From an uncultured Oscillospiraceae bacterium (lineage in GTDB: Bacteria; Bacillota; Clostridia; Oscillospirales; Oscillospiraceae): a DNA stretch of 64,000 bases. Positions 43,065-52,239 of this stretch are shown piece by piece; position 1 is the first letter of the stretch; each line of letters begins with the position of its first letter. Location: positions 38,599 to 102,598 of the forward strand of contig CANQMO010000007.1 in assembly GCA_947624985.1 (NCBI GenBank). Reading direction: 5' to 3'. The notes under the pieces were generated by a model, which did not search any database, was not told the origin of the DNA, and saw only the letters and a program-made list of their open reading frames with translations. The position numbers and the translations under genes were made by a program.

Positions 43065-43133
43065 TAGACAAAAACAGGAGTCGATGATAGAATCCTCTTA
43101 TATTCACGACATCATGACGTCATGACGTTATGA
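43065..43133 (+). promoter_or_regulatory. Main operon promoter with two overlapping GntR-type operators
   Basis: TAGACA (43065-43070) and TAGAAT (43088-43093), 17-bp spacer. Two overlapping 14-bp palindromes follow: TCATGACGTCATGA (43112-43125) and TCATGACGTTATGA (43120-43133), offset by 8 bp. Bound regulator would block clearance from this promoter. Confidence 0.8.
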
Positions 43134-43168
43134 TTAAAAAACAAAATTTACTTTAGGAAGGAGAAACA

Positions 43169-44332
43169 ATGAAAAAGCTAGTATGTCTGCTTCTCGCGAT
43201 GATCATGGTGTTTTCCCTGTGTGCCTGCGGTGGCACGCCATCGGCCTCTAAGGACAAGGAGAACGCCGAACCCGCCGGGGATGCCGGATCCGCTGCGGGC
43301 GCAGAGCCCGCCGAAGACGCGCAAGCCGGGGACAGCGAGGAAAGTTCCTCCAGCGACAACGCACAGAAGGTCGCCCTTATCTGCAATGTCGGCGGCTTGG
43401 GCGACAAGAGTTTTAACGACAGCGGTTATGCGGGCCTGGAGAGAGCCGCTAAGGAGCTGGGAACGGAGTACACCATCGTTGAACCCGAGGATGTATCCCA
43501 GGGCGAAACCTATTTGCGCCAGTTCGCCGAAGCCGGTTACGGCGCAGTCATCACGCTGGAGTATTCTCACGCCGACTATCTGAAGGACATGCCGGATGAG
43601 TACCCCGACACTGTGTTCGTGGCCACCGACCAGGAGGTCGAAAATGATAAGGCGCTTTCCATCATCTTCGACTATCATCAATCCTCTTATCTGGCCGGCT
43701 ATGCTGCCGCTCTCATCGCCAGCGGCGATTATCCCATCATCGAGGGACGCGCCACCCATGGCGATCACACGATCGGTGTCATTTGCGCGCTGGAGTCCGA
43801 CGGCTTCCACAATTTTACCGAGGCCTATACACAGGGTGCGGTAGCCGCCGATCCTGACGTCAAAGTCCTGTATGACTGGTCTGTGGGCTTCACCGATACG
43901 CAGCTGTCCAAACAAGTCGCCCAGAACATGATCGAGAACGAAAATGCCGATGTCGTGTTCCAGGTATGCGGCACGGCTGGTCTGGGCATCATCCAGGGCT
44001 GTTATGAGGACAACGTTTACGCCATCGGCGTGGACAGCGATCAGGACTACATTCAGCCCGGTTATGTTTTGACCTCTGTTATCAAGGGCGTTGACGTAGC
44101 CGTTTATGAGGTCTGCAAACGGTTGAAAGAAGGCACCCTTGAGGGCGGTGTTCTTGCGCTTCCTCTTGGCAATGGCACCGGCATCACCGACATGAGCACC
44201 ATTGCCGAGTATGTTACCGATCAGGAGGTCTTTGAACAGTTCAAGGCCAAGATCGAGGAACAGCGGCAGGCCATTCTCAACGGCGATATCCAGGTGGTCC
44301 ACGGGGCTCTTGGCGAGCGCTTTGAAAGATAA
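43169..44332 (+). CDS. BMP-family ABC transporter substrate-binding lipoprotein
   Basis: A 387-residue lipoprotein. The signal peptide ends in LCAC with the lipidated Cys at residue 20, followed by a Ser/Ala/Glu/Asp-rich linker to about residue 65. The mature domain begins VALICNVGGLGDKSFNDSGY, the BMP/PnrA-like start, with the conserved VVFQVCGTAGLGI and YAIGVDSDQDYI segments. BMP proteins deliver purine or other nucleosides to the ABC importer encoded next. AGGAAGGAG precedes the ATG. It is the first gene of a 12.7-kb operon under GntR-type operators. Confidence 0.92.
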   Translation: MKKLVCLLLAMIMVFSLCACGGTPSASKDKENAEPAGDAGSAAGAEPAEDAQAGDSEESSSSDNAQKVALICNVGGLGDKSFNDSGYAGLERAAKELGTEYTIVEPEDVSQGETYLRQFAEAGYGAVITLEYSHADYLKDMPDEYPDTVFVATDQEVENDKALSIIFDYHQSSYLAGYAAALIASGDYPIIEGRATHGDHTIGVICALESDGFHNFTEAYTQGAVAADPDVKVLYDWSVGFTDTQLSKQVAQNMIENENADVVFQVCGTAGLGIIQGCYEDNVYAIGVDSDQDYIQPGYVLTSVIKGVDVAVYEVCKRLKEGTLEGGVLALPLGNGTGITDMSTIAEYVTDQEVFEQFKAKIEEQRQAILNGDIQVVHGALGERFER

Positions 44333-44376
44333 GGATAAGCCGATCGACCGATTATCAGGTTTGACCGTTTTATGGT

Positions 44377-44402
44377 GATGGGCCGCCATTCGGCGTCCCA
44401 TC
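44377..44402 (+). promoter_or_regulatory. Intra-operon hairpin after the lipoprotein gene
   Basis: GATGGG/CCCATC with an inner GCC/GGC stem in the 152-bp gap before the ATPase gene, followed by CCCTTTATAT. Such hairpins often cap the abundant binding-protein mRNA 3' end and allow only part of the transcription onward. Confidence 0.45.
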
Positions 44403-44484
44403 CCTTTATATAGCCGCTGACCGATAAGATAGCCTCTGTGTGCGGAGCATTTGTTACTTTAAACAATGAAAAGAGATGAGATGC

Positions 44485-46011
44485 ATGAATATAATCGAGA
44501 CCCATAAGATCACAAAAATGTTCGGCAAGTTCTGCGCCAACAGCGAGATCGACCTGGCCATCCGGCAGGGTGAAATACGCGCCATCATCGGAGAGAACGG
44601 CGCCGGTAAGACCACGCTCATGAATATGCTCTACGGTATTTTGCAGCCCAGCTCTGGTGAGATATTGATCAGGGGAAAGCCGGTCAACATGTCCTCCCCA
44701 AAGGACGCGATCGCGCTGGGCCTTGGAATGGTCCACCAGCATTTCAAACTCGTTCCCAGTCTCACGGTCTTTGAGAACATTCTTATCGGGGCCGAAAAAA
44801 CGAGATTTGGGATCATTGACAAAAACGAGGAGCGGAAGCAGGTACAGCAGCTGATCGAGAAATACAGCATGCGCCTGGATGCCGACGACAAGGTCGCCTC
44901 CCTGTCCATCGGCGCAATGCAGCGCGTGGAGATATTGAAAATGCTCTACCGGGACGTAGAGGTGCTGATCCTGGATGAGCCCACCTCTGTTCTCACGCCC
45001 CAGGAGGTAGATGAGCTCATTGAAAGCCTCAGAGAGCTGAACCGACAGGGCAAGACCATTATCATCATTACCCATAAACTCCAGGAGGTAAAGAAGCTCG
45101 CGCATACTATAACGGTCATCCGACACGGCGAGGTGACCGGCACCGTGGAGAGTAAGGACTGCTCTATGGAAGATCTGGCGTTTATGATGGTAGGCCGTCC
45201 TGTTCTTATGAACGTGGACAAAGGCGTGAGTAAGATCGACAAACAGAACATTGTTTATGAGGTCAAGAACCTGTCGGTGATGGGCCAGCGCGGCAACGAG
45301 GCCGTGCACGATCTGTCCCTCCGGGTACATAAGGGAGAGATCCTGGGTATCGCGGGCGTAGAGGGCAACGGCCAGATGGAGCTAGCAAAAACGCTCTACG
45401 GGATGATGACCTGTGCCTCCGGCTCGGTCCTCCTCAAGGGGGAGGACGTGACCAACGCCTGGCCAGACCAGATCAGGAAAAAGGGTGCCGGCATCATCCC
45501 CGAGGACCGGTATGACGAGGGCCTGTGCCTGGATATGAAGGTATCCCAGAACCTGATCGCCGGCTATCATGACAGGGCCCCGATCTACAAGAGACCTTTT
45601 TATAACAGCAAGAAAATAAAAGAGTTGACACGGTACCTGGTGGAAAAGTTCGACATCCGGCTTTCTGCTGAAGACCCGAACGTGTCCAGTCTCTCAGGCG
45701 GCAACGCGCAGAAGATCATCATCGCCCGGGAATTCCACGCCGATCCGGACTTTCTGATCTGCTGCCAGCCCACGCGAGGCGTAGATGTCGGCTCGATCGA
45801 GGCCATACACAAACATATCATCGATTTCCGTGCGGCGGGAAAAGCCGTTCTGCTCATTTCCTCTGAGCTGAGCGAGATCATGAGCCTCTCTGATCGGATA
45901 GTCGTTATGTACAAAGGCGAGCTCGTAGGAGAGTTTGACGCCGCCGGTGTGACAGCGGAGGAGCTGGGTCTTTACATGGCAGGCGTCAAGAGGGTGCCGA
46001 CCGCGGAATAA
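44485..46011 (+). CDS. Nucleoside-type ABC transporter ATP-binding protein (NupO-like)
   Basis: A 508-residue protein with two ABC domains. The first has Walker A GENGAGKTT, a signature LSIGAMQRVEI and Walker B VLILDEPTSVL. The second has a degenerate Walker A (GVEGNGQMEL), LSGGNAQKI and a weak Walker B, as usual in carbohydrate/nucleoside (RbsA-like, NupO) ATPases with one hydrolysing site. It powers import through the two permeases that follow. ATG 44485 fits the family start; an in-frame ATG at 44476 would add three residues. Confidence 0.92.
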   Translation: MNIIETHKITKMFGKFCANSEIDLAIRQGEIRAIIGENGAGKTTLMNMLYGILQPSSGEILIRGKPVNMSSPKDAIALGLGMVHQHFKLVPSLTVFENILIGAEKTRFGIIDKNEERKQVQQLIEKYSMRLDADDKVASLSIGAMQRVEILKMLYRDVEVLILDEPTSVLTPQEVDELIESLRELNRQGKTIIIITHKLQEVKKLAHTITVIRHGEVTGTVESKDCSMEDLAFMMVGRPVLMNVDKGVSKIDKQNIVYEVKNLSVMGQRGNEAVHDLSLRVHKGEILGIAGVEGNGQMELAKTLYGMMTCASGSVLLKGEDVTNAWPDQIRKKGAGIIPEDRYDEGLCLDMKVSQNLIAGYHDRAPIYKRPFYNSKKIKELTRYLVEKFDIRLSAEDPNVSSLSGGNAQKIIIAREFHADPDFLICCQPTRGVDVGSIEAIHKHIIDFRAAGKAVLLISSELSEIMSLSDRIVVMYKGELVGEFDAAGVTAEELGLYMAGVKRVPTAE

Positions 46012-46027
46012 AGGAGGAGGGATACAA

Positions 46028-47131
46028 TTGCAACGGTTAAAAAGACTTATCATCGGGGTCGTCAACATCCTGATGCCGATTGTATTCGCGCTGGCAGTAG
46101 GCGCCATATTCATCCTTATATCTGGGAAAAACCCGGTTAGCGTCTATGTGTTTTTGATAAAGCAGGCTCTGTTCAGCGAGATCGGCCTGCTCAATACACT
46201 GGTCTCTGCCACGCCCATTATCATGACCGGCCTGGGCATTGCCATTTCCTTCAAATCCGGCTTGTATAACATGGGCATAGAGGGGCAAATGTATGCGGGC
46301 GCTTTCTTCGCGGCCTATCTGGGTTTTACTCTCTCCGGCCTGCCCAGCGTGATACATATCAGCATCTGCATTCTGGGCGGCATGCTGATGGGTATGCTAT
46401 ATTCGCTTGTACCTGCGGTCTTGAAGGCCAAGTTTCATGTGGACGAGATGGTCTCCACCATGATGCTCAATTATGTGGCCATTATTTTCACAAAATACCT
46501 GACCAACGGTCCATTTTACGGTTTCACCGGTTTCCCGGCCACCGTGTTTATCAACGATGCGGCTAAGCTGCCCCGCTTCAATCCTAAGGTCCCCTTTACG
46601 CCTGCCTTTATGATCGCCATCGTGCTGGTGCTGATCTTCATGGTGATCTACAAAAAGACAAAACTCGGCTATGAGATCGAGGCTATGGGCAAACAGGTAT
46701 ACTTTTCTGATTCAGTGGGGATACGGGTCGAGAAACGGATCATCGTCATCTTCCTCATCGCCGGCGCTGTCTCCGGCATTGCCGGCGCCACCGAGGTGCT
46801 GGGCGTTCACTATCGCTTCATCTCCGGCTTCTCCGCCAATCCCGGCCTGGGCTGGGATGGTATGCTGGTGGCCCTCTTGGCATCCAACAACCCCATAGGA
46901 GTAGTTTTCGCGGCCATTTTGTTCGGCGCGCTTAAATATGGCGGGACAACACTTCAAACGTTCATGGGTGTATCCAACGATACCATTGGCATCATCCAGG
47001 CTGCGCTGATCCTGTTCCTCAGCGTGCGGTACATCAAGACAGACTCCGTTTTCGCCCTGCGGCTAGAGTCGCTGCTGACCAGGCTTTCCGGCAAAGGCGG
47101 AGCTCCAAAAGAGGAGGGGGCAAATGAATAA
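46028..47131 (+). CDS. ABC transporter permease, NupP-like
   Basis: A 367-residue permease of the branched-chain/nucleoside (BPD_transp_2) family with about nine to ten membrane helices and the conserved cytoplasmic YNMGIEGQMYAGAFFA motif that contacts the ATPase. It starts at TTG 46028, 7-8 bases after AAAGGAGGAGGG. It overlaps the next permease by 8 nt. Confidence 0.9.
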   Translation: MQRLKRLIIGVVNILMPIVFALAVGAIFILISGKNPVSVYVFLIKQALFSEIGLLNTLVSATPIIMTGLGIAISFKSGLYNMGIEGQMYAGAFFAAYLGFTLSGLPSVIHISICILGGMLMGMLYSLVPAVLKAKFHVDEMVSTMMLNYVAIIFTKYLTNGPFYGFTGFPATVFINDAAKLPRFNPKVPFTPAFMIAIVLVLIFMVIYKKTKLGYEIEAMGKQVYFSDSVGIRVEKRIIVIFLIAGAVSGIAGATEVLGVHYRFISGFSANPGLGWDGMLVALLASNNPIGVVFAAILFGALKYGGTTLQTFMGVSNDTIGIIQAALILFLSVRYIKTDSVFALRLESLLTRLSGKGGAPKEEGANE

Positions 47132-48050
47132 TCTGATCAGTTTGTTGTCTATGGGCCTTGCCATGTCCACGCCGCTGATCCTTGGTACACTTGGCGGCCT
47201 CTTCACCTACAAAGCGGGGGTCCTGAATATTGCTATCGAGGGAATGATGAGCGCCAGCGCCTTTTCATCCATTCTGATAACGTATTACACCCGCAATGTC
47301 TGGTTCGGCATTCTGGCCGGTATATTGATAACTCTGGTGGTAGGGGTTGTGTTTTCGTTCTTCTCCGTGACGCTCAAAGGACACAACATCATCACCGGGC
47401 TTGGTATCAACTATGCCGTGGCCAGCATTGCCCCGTTCATCTGCCTGTATTTGGTTGGCAACAGGACCTCCATCATCGTCACCGACCTGGTGGTTCCCAG
47501 CAATATCGTGGTGGATGTCCCTCTCCTTCGCAACATCCCGATACTGAGCGATTTTCTTAACAAACAGACGCCGCTCACATATATCTCCATCGGGTGCATC
47601 CTGATCACCTCCATTATCCTCTATCGAACCAAATTCGGCGTATACACCCAAGTCTGCGGGGAGAATCAGGAAGCAGCAGAGGCCATAGGTATCAACGTGA
47701 ATATGGTGCGCTACGGCGCCATCGCTATGTCGGCGCTCATGAGCGCGATGGCCGGGATCAATCTGTCTGTGGAAAACCTGGGCATGTACACGGACAACAT
47801 GGTCAGCGGGCGCGGTTTTTCCTGCGTGGCGGCTATCTACTGCGGCAAGGGAAGGCCTGTGCGCTGCGTCGCCTACGCGATCATCTTCGGAATGACCCGT
47901 GCGCTGCAGATCAAGCTGACCACCATGTTTGATGCGGCGACAGCATCTCTTTGCGAGATGCTTCCCTACCTCATGATCGTCATCGTGATGTTTGTCAGTT
48001 CCCTTGGCGATTATAAGAAGCGCAACATCAGAGGCTTCAGAAATGGGTGA
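47124..48050 (+). CDS. ABC transporter permease, NupQ-like
   Basis: A 308-residue second permease of the same family with about eight helices and the ATPase-contact motif GVLNIAIEGMMSASAFS. It forms a heterodimeric channel with the preceding permease. GAGGAGGGG stands before the ATG; the end overlaps or abuts the first kinase gene. Confidence 0.9.
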   Translation: MNNLISLLSMGLAMSTPLILGTLGGLFTYKAGVLNIAIEGMMSASAFSSILITYYTRNVWFGILAGILITLVVGVVFSFFSVTLKGHNIITGLGINYAVASIAPFICLYLVGNRTSIIVTDLVVPSNIVVDVPLLRNIPILSDFLNKQTPLTYISIGCILITSIILYRTKFGVYTQVCGENQEAAEAIGINVNMVRYGAIAMSALMSAMAGINLSVENLGMYTDNMVSGRGFSCVAAIYCGKGRPVRCVAYAIIFGMTRALQIKLTTMFDAATASLCEMLPYLMIVIVMFVSSLGDYKKRNIRGFRNG

Positions 48051-48058
48051 GCAGCGAG

Positions 48059-49009
48059 ATGAATAACGACTTTATCATATCCGGTTACACTGGTGCCAAC
48101 TACATCCTGCGTGTCCACCGTTTGCCAAGACTTGGCATGACGGAGATCGTCCAGAATAAGGACAACTCCACGCTGTATTACGGCGGAAACGGTCTGAACG
48201 TGGCCGTATACCTGGCACAGCTTGGTATGCATGCCATGCCCATTATCCGCGGAGGCTTTGATTTTGAACGCCTGGGATATCCCTCGTTTTTACGCAGCCA
48301 CGGGGTATCGGACGGAGGCGTCAGCCTGATCGCCGACGACGCCACAGCGGTCTGCTATCTGGCGGAGGATGACCAGAACGATCACATGACCTTTTTCTAC
48401 CCGGGCGCCATGGACGGCCGTCATGCGCCGGATACATATCCTGATACGTTTTTTTCCGACTCCCGCTGGGCCATCATGACCGTGGCCTCTCGGAAGGATA
48501 ACCAGGCGTTCCTGCGGGGCGTCAAAAAGCACGGGCTGCCCATGGCCTTTGCCATGAGGCCGGACCGGGATGCCTTTCCCCCGGTATTTCTCGATGAGGT
48601 GCTCCATGAATCCACGCTCGTCTTCATGAACGAGATGGAGCAGGACTATATCAGAAACACCCTGGGATATGACCCTGCGGAGCACTTGCCGGGAAACGGG
48701 AAAACCCAGACGGTGATCGTTACCCACGGCGCCGCGGGTTGCGCCTTATACGGTCTGGAGAACGGCGCTGTAAAGGAGCGTTCCGTGCCGGCCACTGAGC
48801 CGGACGCCGTGGTCGACACAACTGGCGCGGGCGACTCGTTCCTTGCCGGTTATCTCTATGGTGTCATGTGCGGCCTGGACAGCGTTCACTGCGCTGCCTA
48901 CGGCGCAACGGAGGCTTCGTTCATCATCGAAGCGTCCGGCTGTCTCACCAAAGTGCCTGACGCGGCACAGATGCTGGACCGCTGCGCCCGGCGCAGGAGC
49001 TTTGAATAA
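48059..49009 (+). CDS. PfkB-family carbohydrate/nucleoside kinase 1
   Basis: A 316-residue ribokinase-fold kinase. YYGGNGLNVAVYLAQLG (~40-56) is the substrate-binding glycine motif, and VDTTGAGDSFLAGYLYG the C-terminal signature with the catalytic Asp and anion hole. It phosphorylates a sugar or nucleoside hydroxyl with ATP, trapping imported substrate. ATG 48059 is used; an in-frame GTG at 48047 overlaps the permease stop. A second family member lies two genes on, about as long but clearly diverged, so the two kinases probably act on different intermediates. Confidence 0.88.
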   Translation: MNNDFIISGYTGANYILRVHRLPRLGMTEIVQNKDNSTLYYGGNGLNVAVYLAQLGMHAMPIIRGGFDFERLGYPSFLRSHGVSDGGVSLIADDATAVCYLAEDDQNDHMTFFYPGAMDGRHAPDTYPDTFFSDSRWAIMTVASRKDNQAFLRGVKKHGLPMAFAMRPDRDAFPPVFLDEVLHESTLVFMNEMEQDYIRNTLGYDPAEHLPGNGKTQTVIVTHGAAGCALYGLENGAVKERSVPATEPDAVVDTTGAGDSFLAGYLYGVMCGLDSVHCAAYGATEASFIIEASGCLTKVPDAAQMLDRCARRRSFE

Positions 49010-49127
49010 CACTTCCGCGCCGCGCCTCGCACGCGCATGTGTCTTTCCTCTGCCGGGATGACGTGTCTTGCCTTCCAGAGGACATATCAAGACCACTTTG
49101 CACAAGTTCGCACATGGAGGATCCATC

Positions 49128-49694
49128 ATGAATAAAACAGCACTTATCATCGTCGATATGGTATATGACTTTACCAATCCCAACGGCCGCGTGTATTATC
49201 CTGACAACGCCAAGATTCTCCCCAGGGTGCAGGACGTTCTCCAATTCTGCCGGGCGCAGGGCATGCTCATCATCTTCCTTCAGCACCGGCACCGGAAAAA
49301 CAAATTCGACAAGAATCTTGTCAATATGCGCCCTAACTGCATCGAAGGCACTGGCGGAGAGGAGATCGACCCCTCCCTTCCGGTCGATCCGGACAAGGAC
49401 TACGTCATCCAGAAGCGGCGGTACAGCGGCTTCTTTGGCACGGACCTGGATCTTGTTCTTCGGGAAAACGGTATCCGCAACCTGTTGATCGTGGGCACCA
49501 AGACCAACTGCTGCGTCAGGGCCACGGTCACGGACGCCTACTATCTGGATTATGAGCCCTACGTCCTCAGCGACTGCGTATGCACCAATTCCGACGTGGT
49601 CAACGAGGTACACCTCACAGATATCAGGAAATACCTTGGCCATGTGATCAGCAGCGACGAGATGAAGGAGATGGTTCTGGCCCATGAGTTATGA
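49128..49694 (+). CDS. Cysteine hydrolase, isochorismatase/nicotinamidase family
   Basis: A 188-residue isochorismatase-fold hydrolase. The catalytic triad is Asp10 (IIVDMVYDF), Lys96 (QKRRYSGFFGT) and Cys129 (TKTNCCVRATVTDA), each in the expected context. Members cleave amides such as nicotinamide, biuret, ureidoacrylate or carbamoyl compounds. Between two sugar/nucleoside kinases, it may hydrolyse an amide or ring-opened base released from the imported compound. The ATG follows ATGGAGGATC at good spacing. Its end overlaps the next kinase gene by 11 nt. Confidence 0.85.
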   Translation: MNKTALIIVDMVYDFTNPNGRVYYPDNAKILPRVQDVLQFCRAQGMLIIFLQHRHRKNKFDKNLVNMRPNCIEGTGGEEIDPSLPVDPDKDYVIQKRRYSGFFGTDLDLVLRENGIRNLLIVGTKTNCCVRATVTDAYYLDYEPYVLSDCVCTNSDVVNEVHLTDIRKYLGHVISSDEMKEMVLAHEL

Positions 49695-50667
49695 ATCCCG
49701 CCGGGAAATCGATTGTCTCATCGTGGGCTACGCAGGGGTCGACCGGATCATCCGCGTGGACCGGCTTTCCCCGCCCGGACAGACCTCCGTCATCCTGAAC
49801 GCAGACAACCACCGCGTTACATACGGCGGCAACGGTTCCAATGTAGCGGTCTGCATGGGCAGGCTCGGCTGTCATCCAACGCCGCTGATGCGCGTCGGCG
49901 AGGACTGGGAGGACCTGGGCTACCGGAAGATGCTGGAGGACAGCGGCGTGGACCTGAGCGGCGTCACCGTCGTAAAGGACGAAACCACCAGCATCTGCCA
50001 CCTCATAGAGGACCGGGATAACAATCACTTGACAATGACCTATCCGGGAGCCATGAACGCCTGCTATGCCCCGGAAGAGCTCGACGACGATCTGTTCCGG
50101 CGCGCCAAATACGGATTGATCACTGTGGCCACCCGGCCGGACGTTGAGATATTCTTCCGGAAGGCCCGCGAGCACGATCTCCCCCTTGTGTTCGGCGTGA
50201 GGATGGATCGGGAGTCCTTCCCTTTGCCGATCTTCAGGAAGATCCTGCTCAATGCAGAGATCATTTTCATGAACGACGTGGAGCGAAGTCTCATAGAAGA
50301 TCAGCTTGATATCCGGTCGATAACCGCACTCTTTGACCGGGGCCGGGCAAGGATCATTGCCGTCACCCTTGGTCAGGACGGCAGCGAGGTCTATGAGATG
50401 ACTGACGGCGGAGTGCGCGTGACCCGTGTGCCCGCAGCGAAGTGCCGGCGGGTCGTTGACGCAACAGGTGCGGGGGATTCCTATATCGCCGGTTTCCTGT
50501 ATGGGGTCCTGAAAGGCAAAGATGCGGCGGTCTGCGCAGGATATGCCAGCGCCACGGCATCGTTTGTCATAGAAGAAGTTGGGTGCACCGACGGGGCGCC
50601 CAGCGAGGAAGAAATGCTCCGGCGGTACGCCGCAGGAACAAAAATCGAAGGAGGTACGCTATGGTAA
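49684..50667 (+). CDS. PfkB-family carbohydrate/nucleoside kinase 2
   Basis: A 327-residue ribokinase-fold kinase paralogous to the one at 48059 (shared TYGGNGSNVAVCMGRLG and VDATGAGDSYIAGFLYG). It overlaps the cysteine hydrolase gene by 11 nt and the phosphorylase gene by 7 nt. Substrate unknown; it differs from kinase 1 in the lid and N-terminal strand. Confidence 0.88.
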   Translation: MSYESRREIDCLIVGYAGVDRIIRVDRLSPPGQTSVILNADNHRVTYGGNGSNVAVCMGRLGCHPTPLMRVGEDWEDLGYRKMLEDSGVDLSGVTVVKDETTSICHLIEDRDNNHLTMTYPGAMNACYAPEELDDDLFRRAKYGLITVATRPDVEIFFRKAREHDLPLVFGVRMDRESFPLPIFRKILLNAEIIFMNDVERSLIEDQLDIRSITALFDRGRARIIAVTLGQDGSEVYEMTDGGVRVTRVPAAKCRRVVDATGAGDSYIAGFLYGVLKGKDAAVCAGYASATASFVIEEVGCTDGAPSEEEMLRRYAAGTKIEGGTLW

Positions 50668-51437
50668 AAGGTAAGACACTGTACGGCATGTGCGCCAAAG
50701 GCGACGTGGCTAAATATGTTCTGCTCTCAGGTGACCCCTGGCGGGTGGACGTGCTGGCAAAGAATCTGGAGTCGCCGAGACATATAGCTTTCAGCCGGGA
50801 GTTCAATACATACACCGGCATGTACAAAGGGGTGGAGATCACGGTCTCATCTACCGGCATGGGCGCGCCCACCGCGGCCATCGCCCTGGAAGAGCTGTAT
50901 GAGTGCGGCATGGAAGTCGCGGTACGCATGGGCACGAACATGGTCCTTGACAAGAGCAATTTCGGGAAATATATGATCCCCATCGGCGCCATGAGAAATG
51001 AGAGCACCAGCACACAGTACGCCCCCCTGTCCTATCCGGCCATTGCCGATGCGGAGCTTGTGGGCTACCTGACCGAAGGAGTGAGAGAGCACGGCTACGA
51101 AGCTGTCAACGGCCTTATCTGCACCATGGATGCGTTTTACAGGGATTTCCGTGAGTCCCGCTTCAGCAACGAGTGCGGTATAGACATCGAAGGCAGGATC
51201 GACCGTCTGCGGGCCTATGGGATCGACAGCCTCGACATGGAGAGCTCTGCGATCCTCACCATTGCCCGCCTGATGGGCGTGAAGGCAGCCCTGATCGGTC
51301 TGGCCACCGTTAACGCCAATCTTCAGGAATTCATGTACGGTGAGGAGAAGGCAAGTAACGAGGCCATTTTGTGCAAAGTCGCTTTGGATGGCCTTGTAAA
51401 ATACGCGAAGGCGCACGAGCAGGGGGTACATACATGA
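50661..51437 (+). CDS. Nucleoside phosphorylase (uridine phosphorylase/PNP-I family)
   Basis: A 258-residue NP-I family enzyme. SGDPWRVD (~23-30) is the phosphate-binding start, SSTGMGAPTAAI (~65-76) the ribose/phosphate loop, RMGTNM the strand after it, and SLDMESSA (~190-197) holds the Met-Glu that contacts ribose 2'-OH. It splits a nucleoside into base and sugar-1-phosphate. GAAGGAGG precedes ATG 50661, inside the end of kinase 2. RMGTN in place of the usual RxGT(S/C) suggests an unusual base. Confidence 0.87.
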   Translation: MVKGKTLYGMCAKGDVAKYVLLSGDPWRVDVLAKNLESPRHIAFSREFNTYTGMYKGVEITVSSTGMGAPTAAIALEELYECGMEVAVRMGTNMVLDKSNFGKYMIPIGAMRNESTSTQYAPLSYPAIADAELVGYLTEGVREHGYEAVNGLICTMDAFYRDFRESRFSNECGIDIEGRIDRLRAYGIDSLDMESSAILTIARLMGVKAALIGLATVNANLQEFMYGEEKASNEAILCKVALDGLVKYAKAHEQGVHT

Positions 51438-52219
51438 CAACGAAAGAACTGTTTTCTGAAAAATGCATTATCGGTATGGTACACTGTCTCCCGCTTCCCG
51501 GTACGCTCTTGTACAAGGGCGACATGAACGCGGTGTTTGACCAGGCGCTGGCAGATGCGGAAGCATTGGAGAAGGGCGGCGCATCCGCGCTGATCGTGGA
51601 AAACCAGAACGACGTCCCCACCGGGGTCAAACTCAGCCCGGAGCAGTTCGCCGCCCTGGCTGCAGTGGCCTCCAGAGTCCGGGAGCGGGTCAGCATTCCT
51701 GTTGGCATTGACGCAGCCTTTTGCGACTGGCAGGCCGCGTTGGCCATCGCCGTTGCCGTGAAGGCGGATTTCATCCGCGTTCCTGTTTTTGTTGACACGG
51801 TAATGACCGCTGCCGGGAAGATCGATCCCTGTTGCCTGGAAGTCGTCCGGTACCGAAAGCAACTGGGCGCGGAAAATGTACTTCTGCTCTGCGACGTTCA
51901 GGTAAAGCATTCTTATATGCTTTTGGACGATATTTCCGTAGTGGCCAGCGCAAAAATGGCTGAACAAAACGGCGCAGACGCCATCATCGTCACCGGGACC
52001 ACTACCGGCGAAGCAACTCCTGTGGAACTTATCCGGCAGGTGAAAAAAGCAGTCAGCATCCCGGTCCTGGCCGGAAGCGGTTTCAACGGGAGCAACGCCC
52101 CGGAGCAGCTGCCCTACATCGACGGAGCCATCGTGGGCTCTGCTCTGAAGCAGGGCGGTATACTCACAAATCCCGTAGACCGGGCATTGGTAGAAGGCCT
52201 TATGGCAAAAATCAAATAA
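51434..52219 (+). CDS. BtpA/SgcQ-family TIM-barrel protein
   Basis: A 261-residue barrel. IIGMVHCLPLPGT (~12-24) is the BtpA-family start, with NDVPTGVKL, FIRVPVFVD and GADAIIVTGTTTGEAT following in order. BtpA was named for photosystem I accumulation in cyanobacteria, and SgcQ lies in an E. coli sugar operon; biochemical function is unsettled, though relatives bind sugar phosphates. Here it is coupled to the phosphorylase by an ATGA overlap, which points to a role on the sugar-phosphate half of the substrate. Confidence 0.8.
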   Translation: MTTKELFSEKCIIGMVHCLPLPGTLLYKGDMNAVFDQALADAEALEKGGASALIVENQNDVPTGVKLSPEQFAALAAVASRVRERVSIPVGIDAAFCDWQAALAIAVAVKADFIRVPVFVDTVMTAAGKIDPCCLEVVRYRKQLGAENVLLLCDVQVKHSYMLLDDISVVASAKMAEQNGADAIIVTGTTTGEATPVELIRQVKKAVSIPVLAGSGFNGSNAPEQLPYIDGAIVGSALKQGGILTNPVDRALVEGLMAKIK

Positions 52220-52239
52220 TAATGATAGGAGATAAGATC

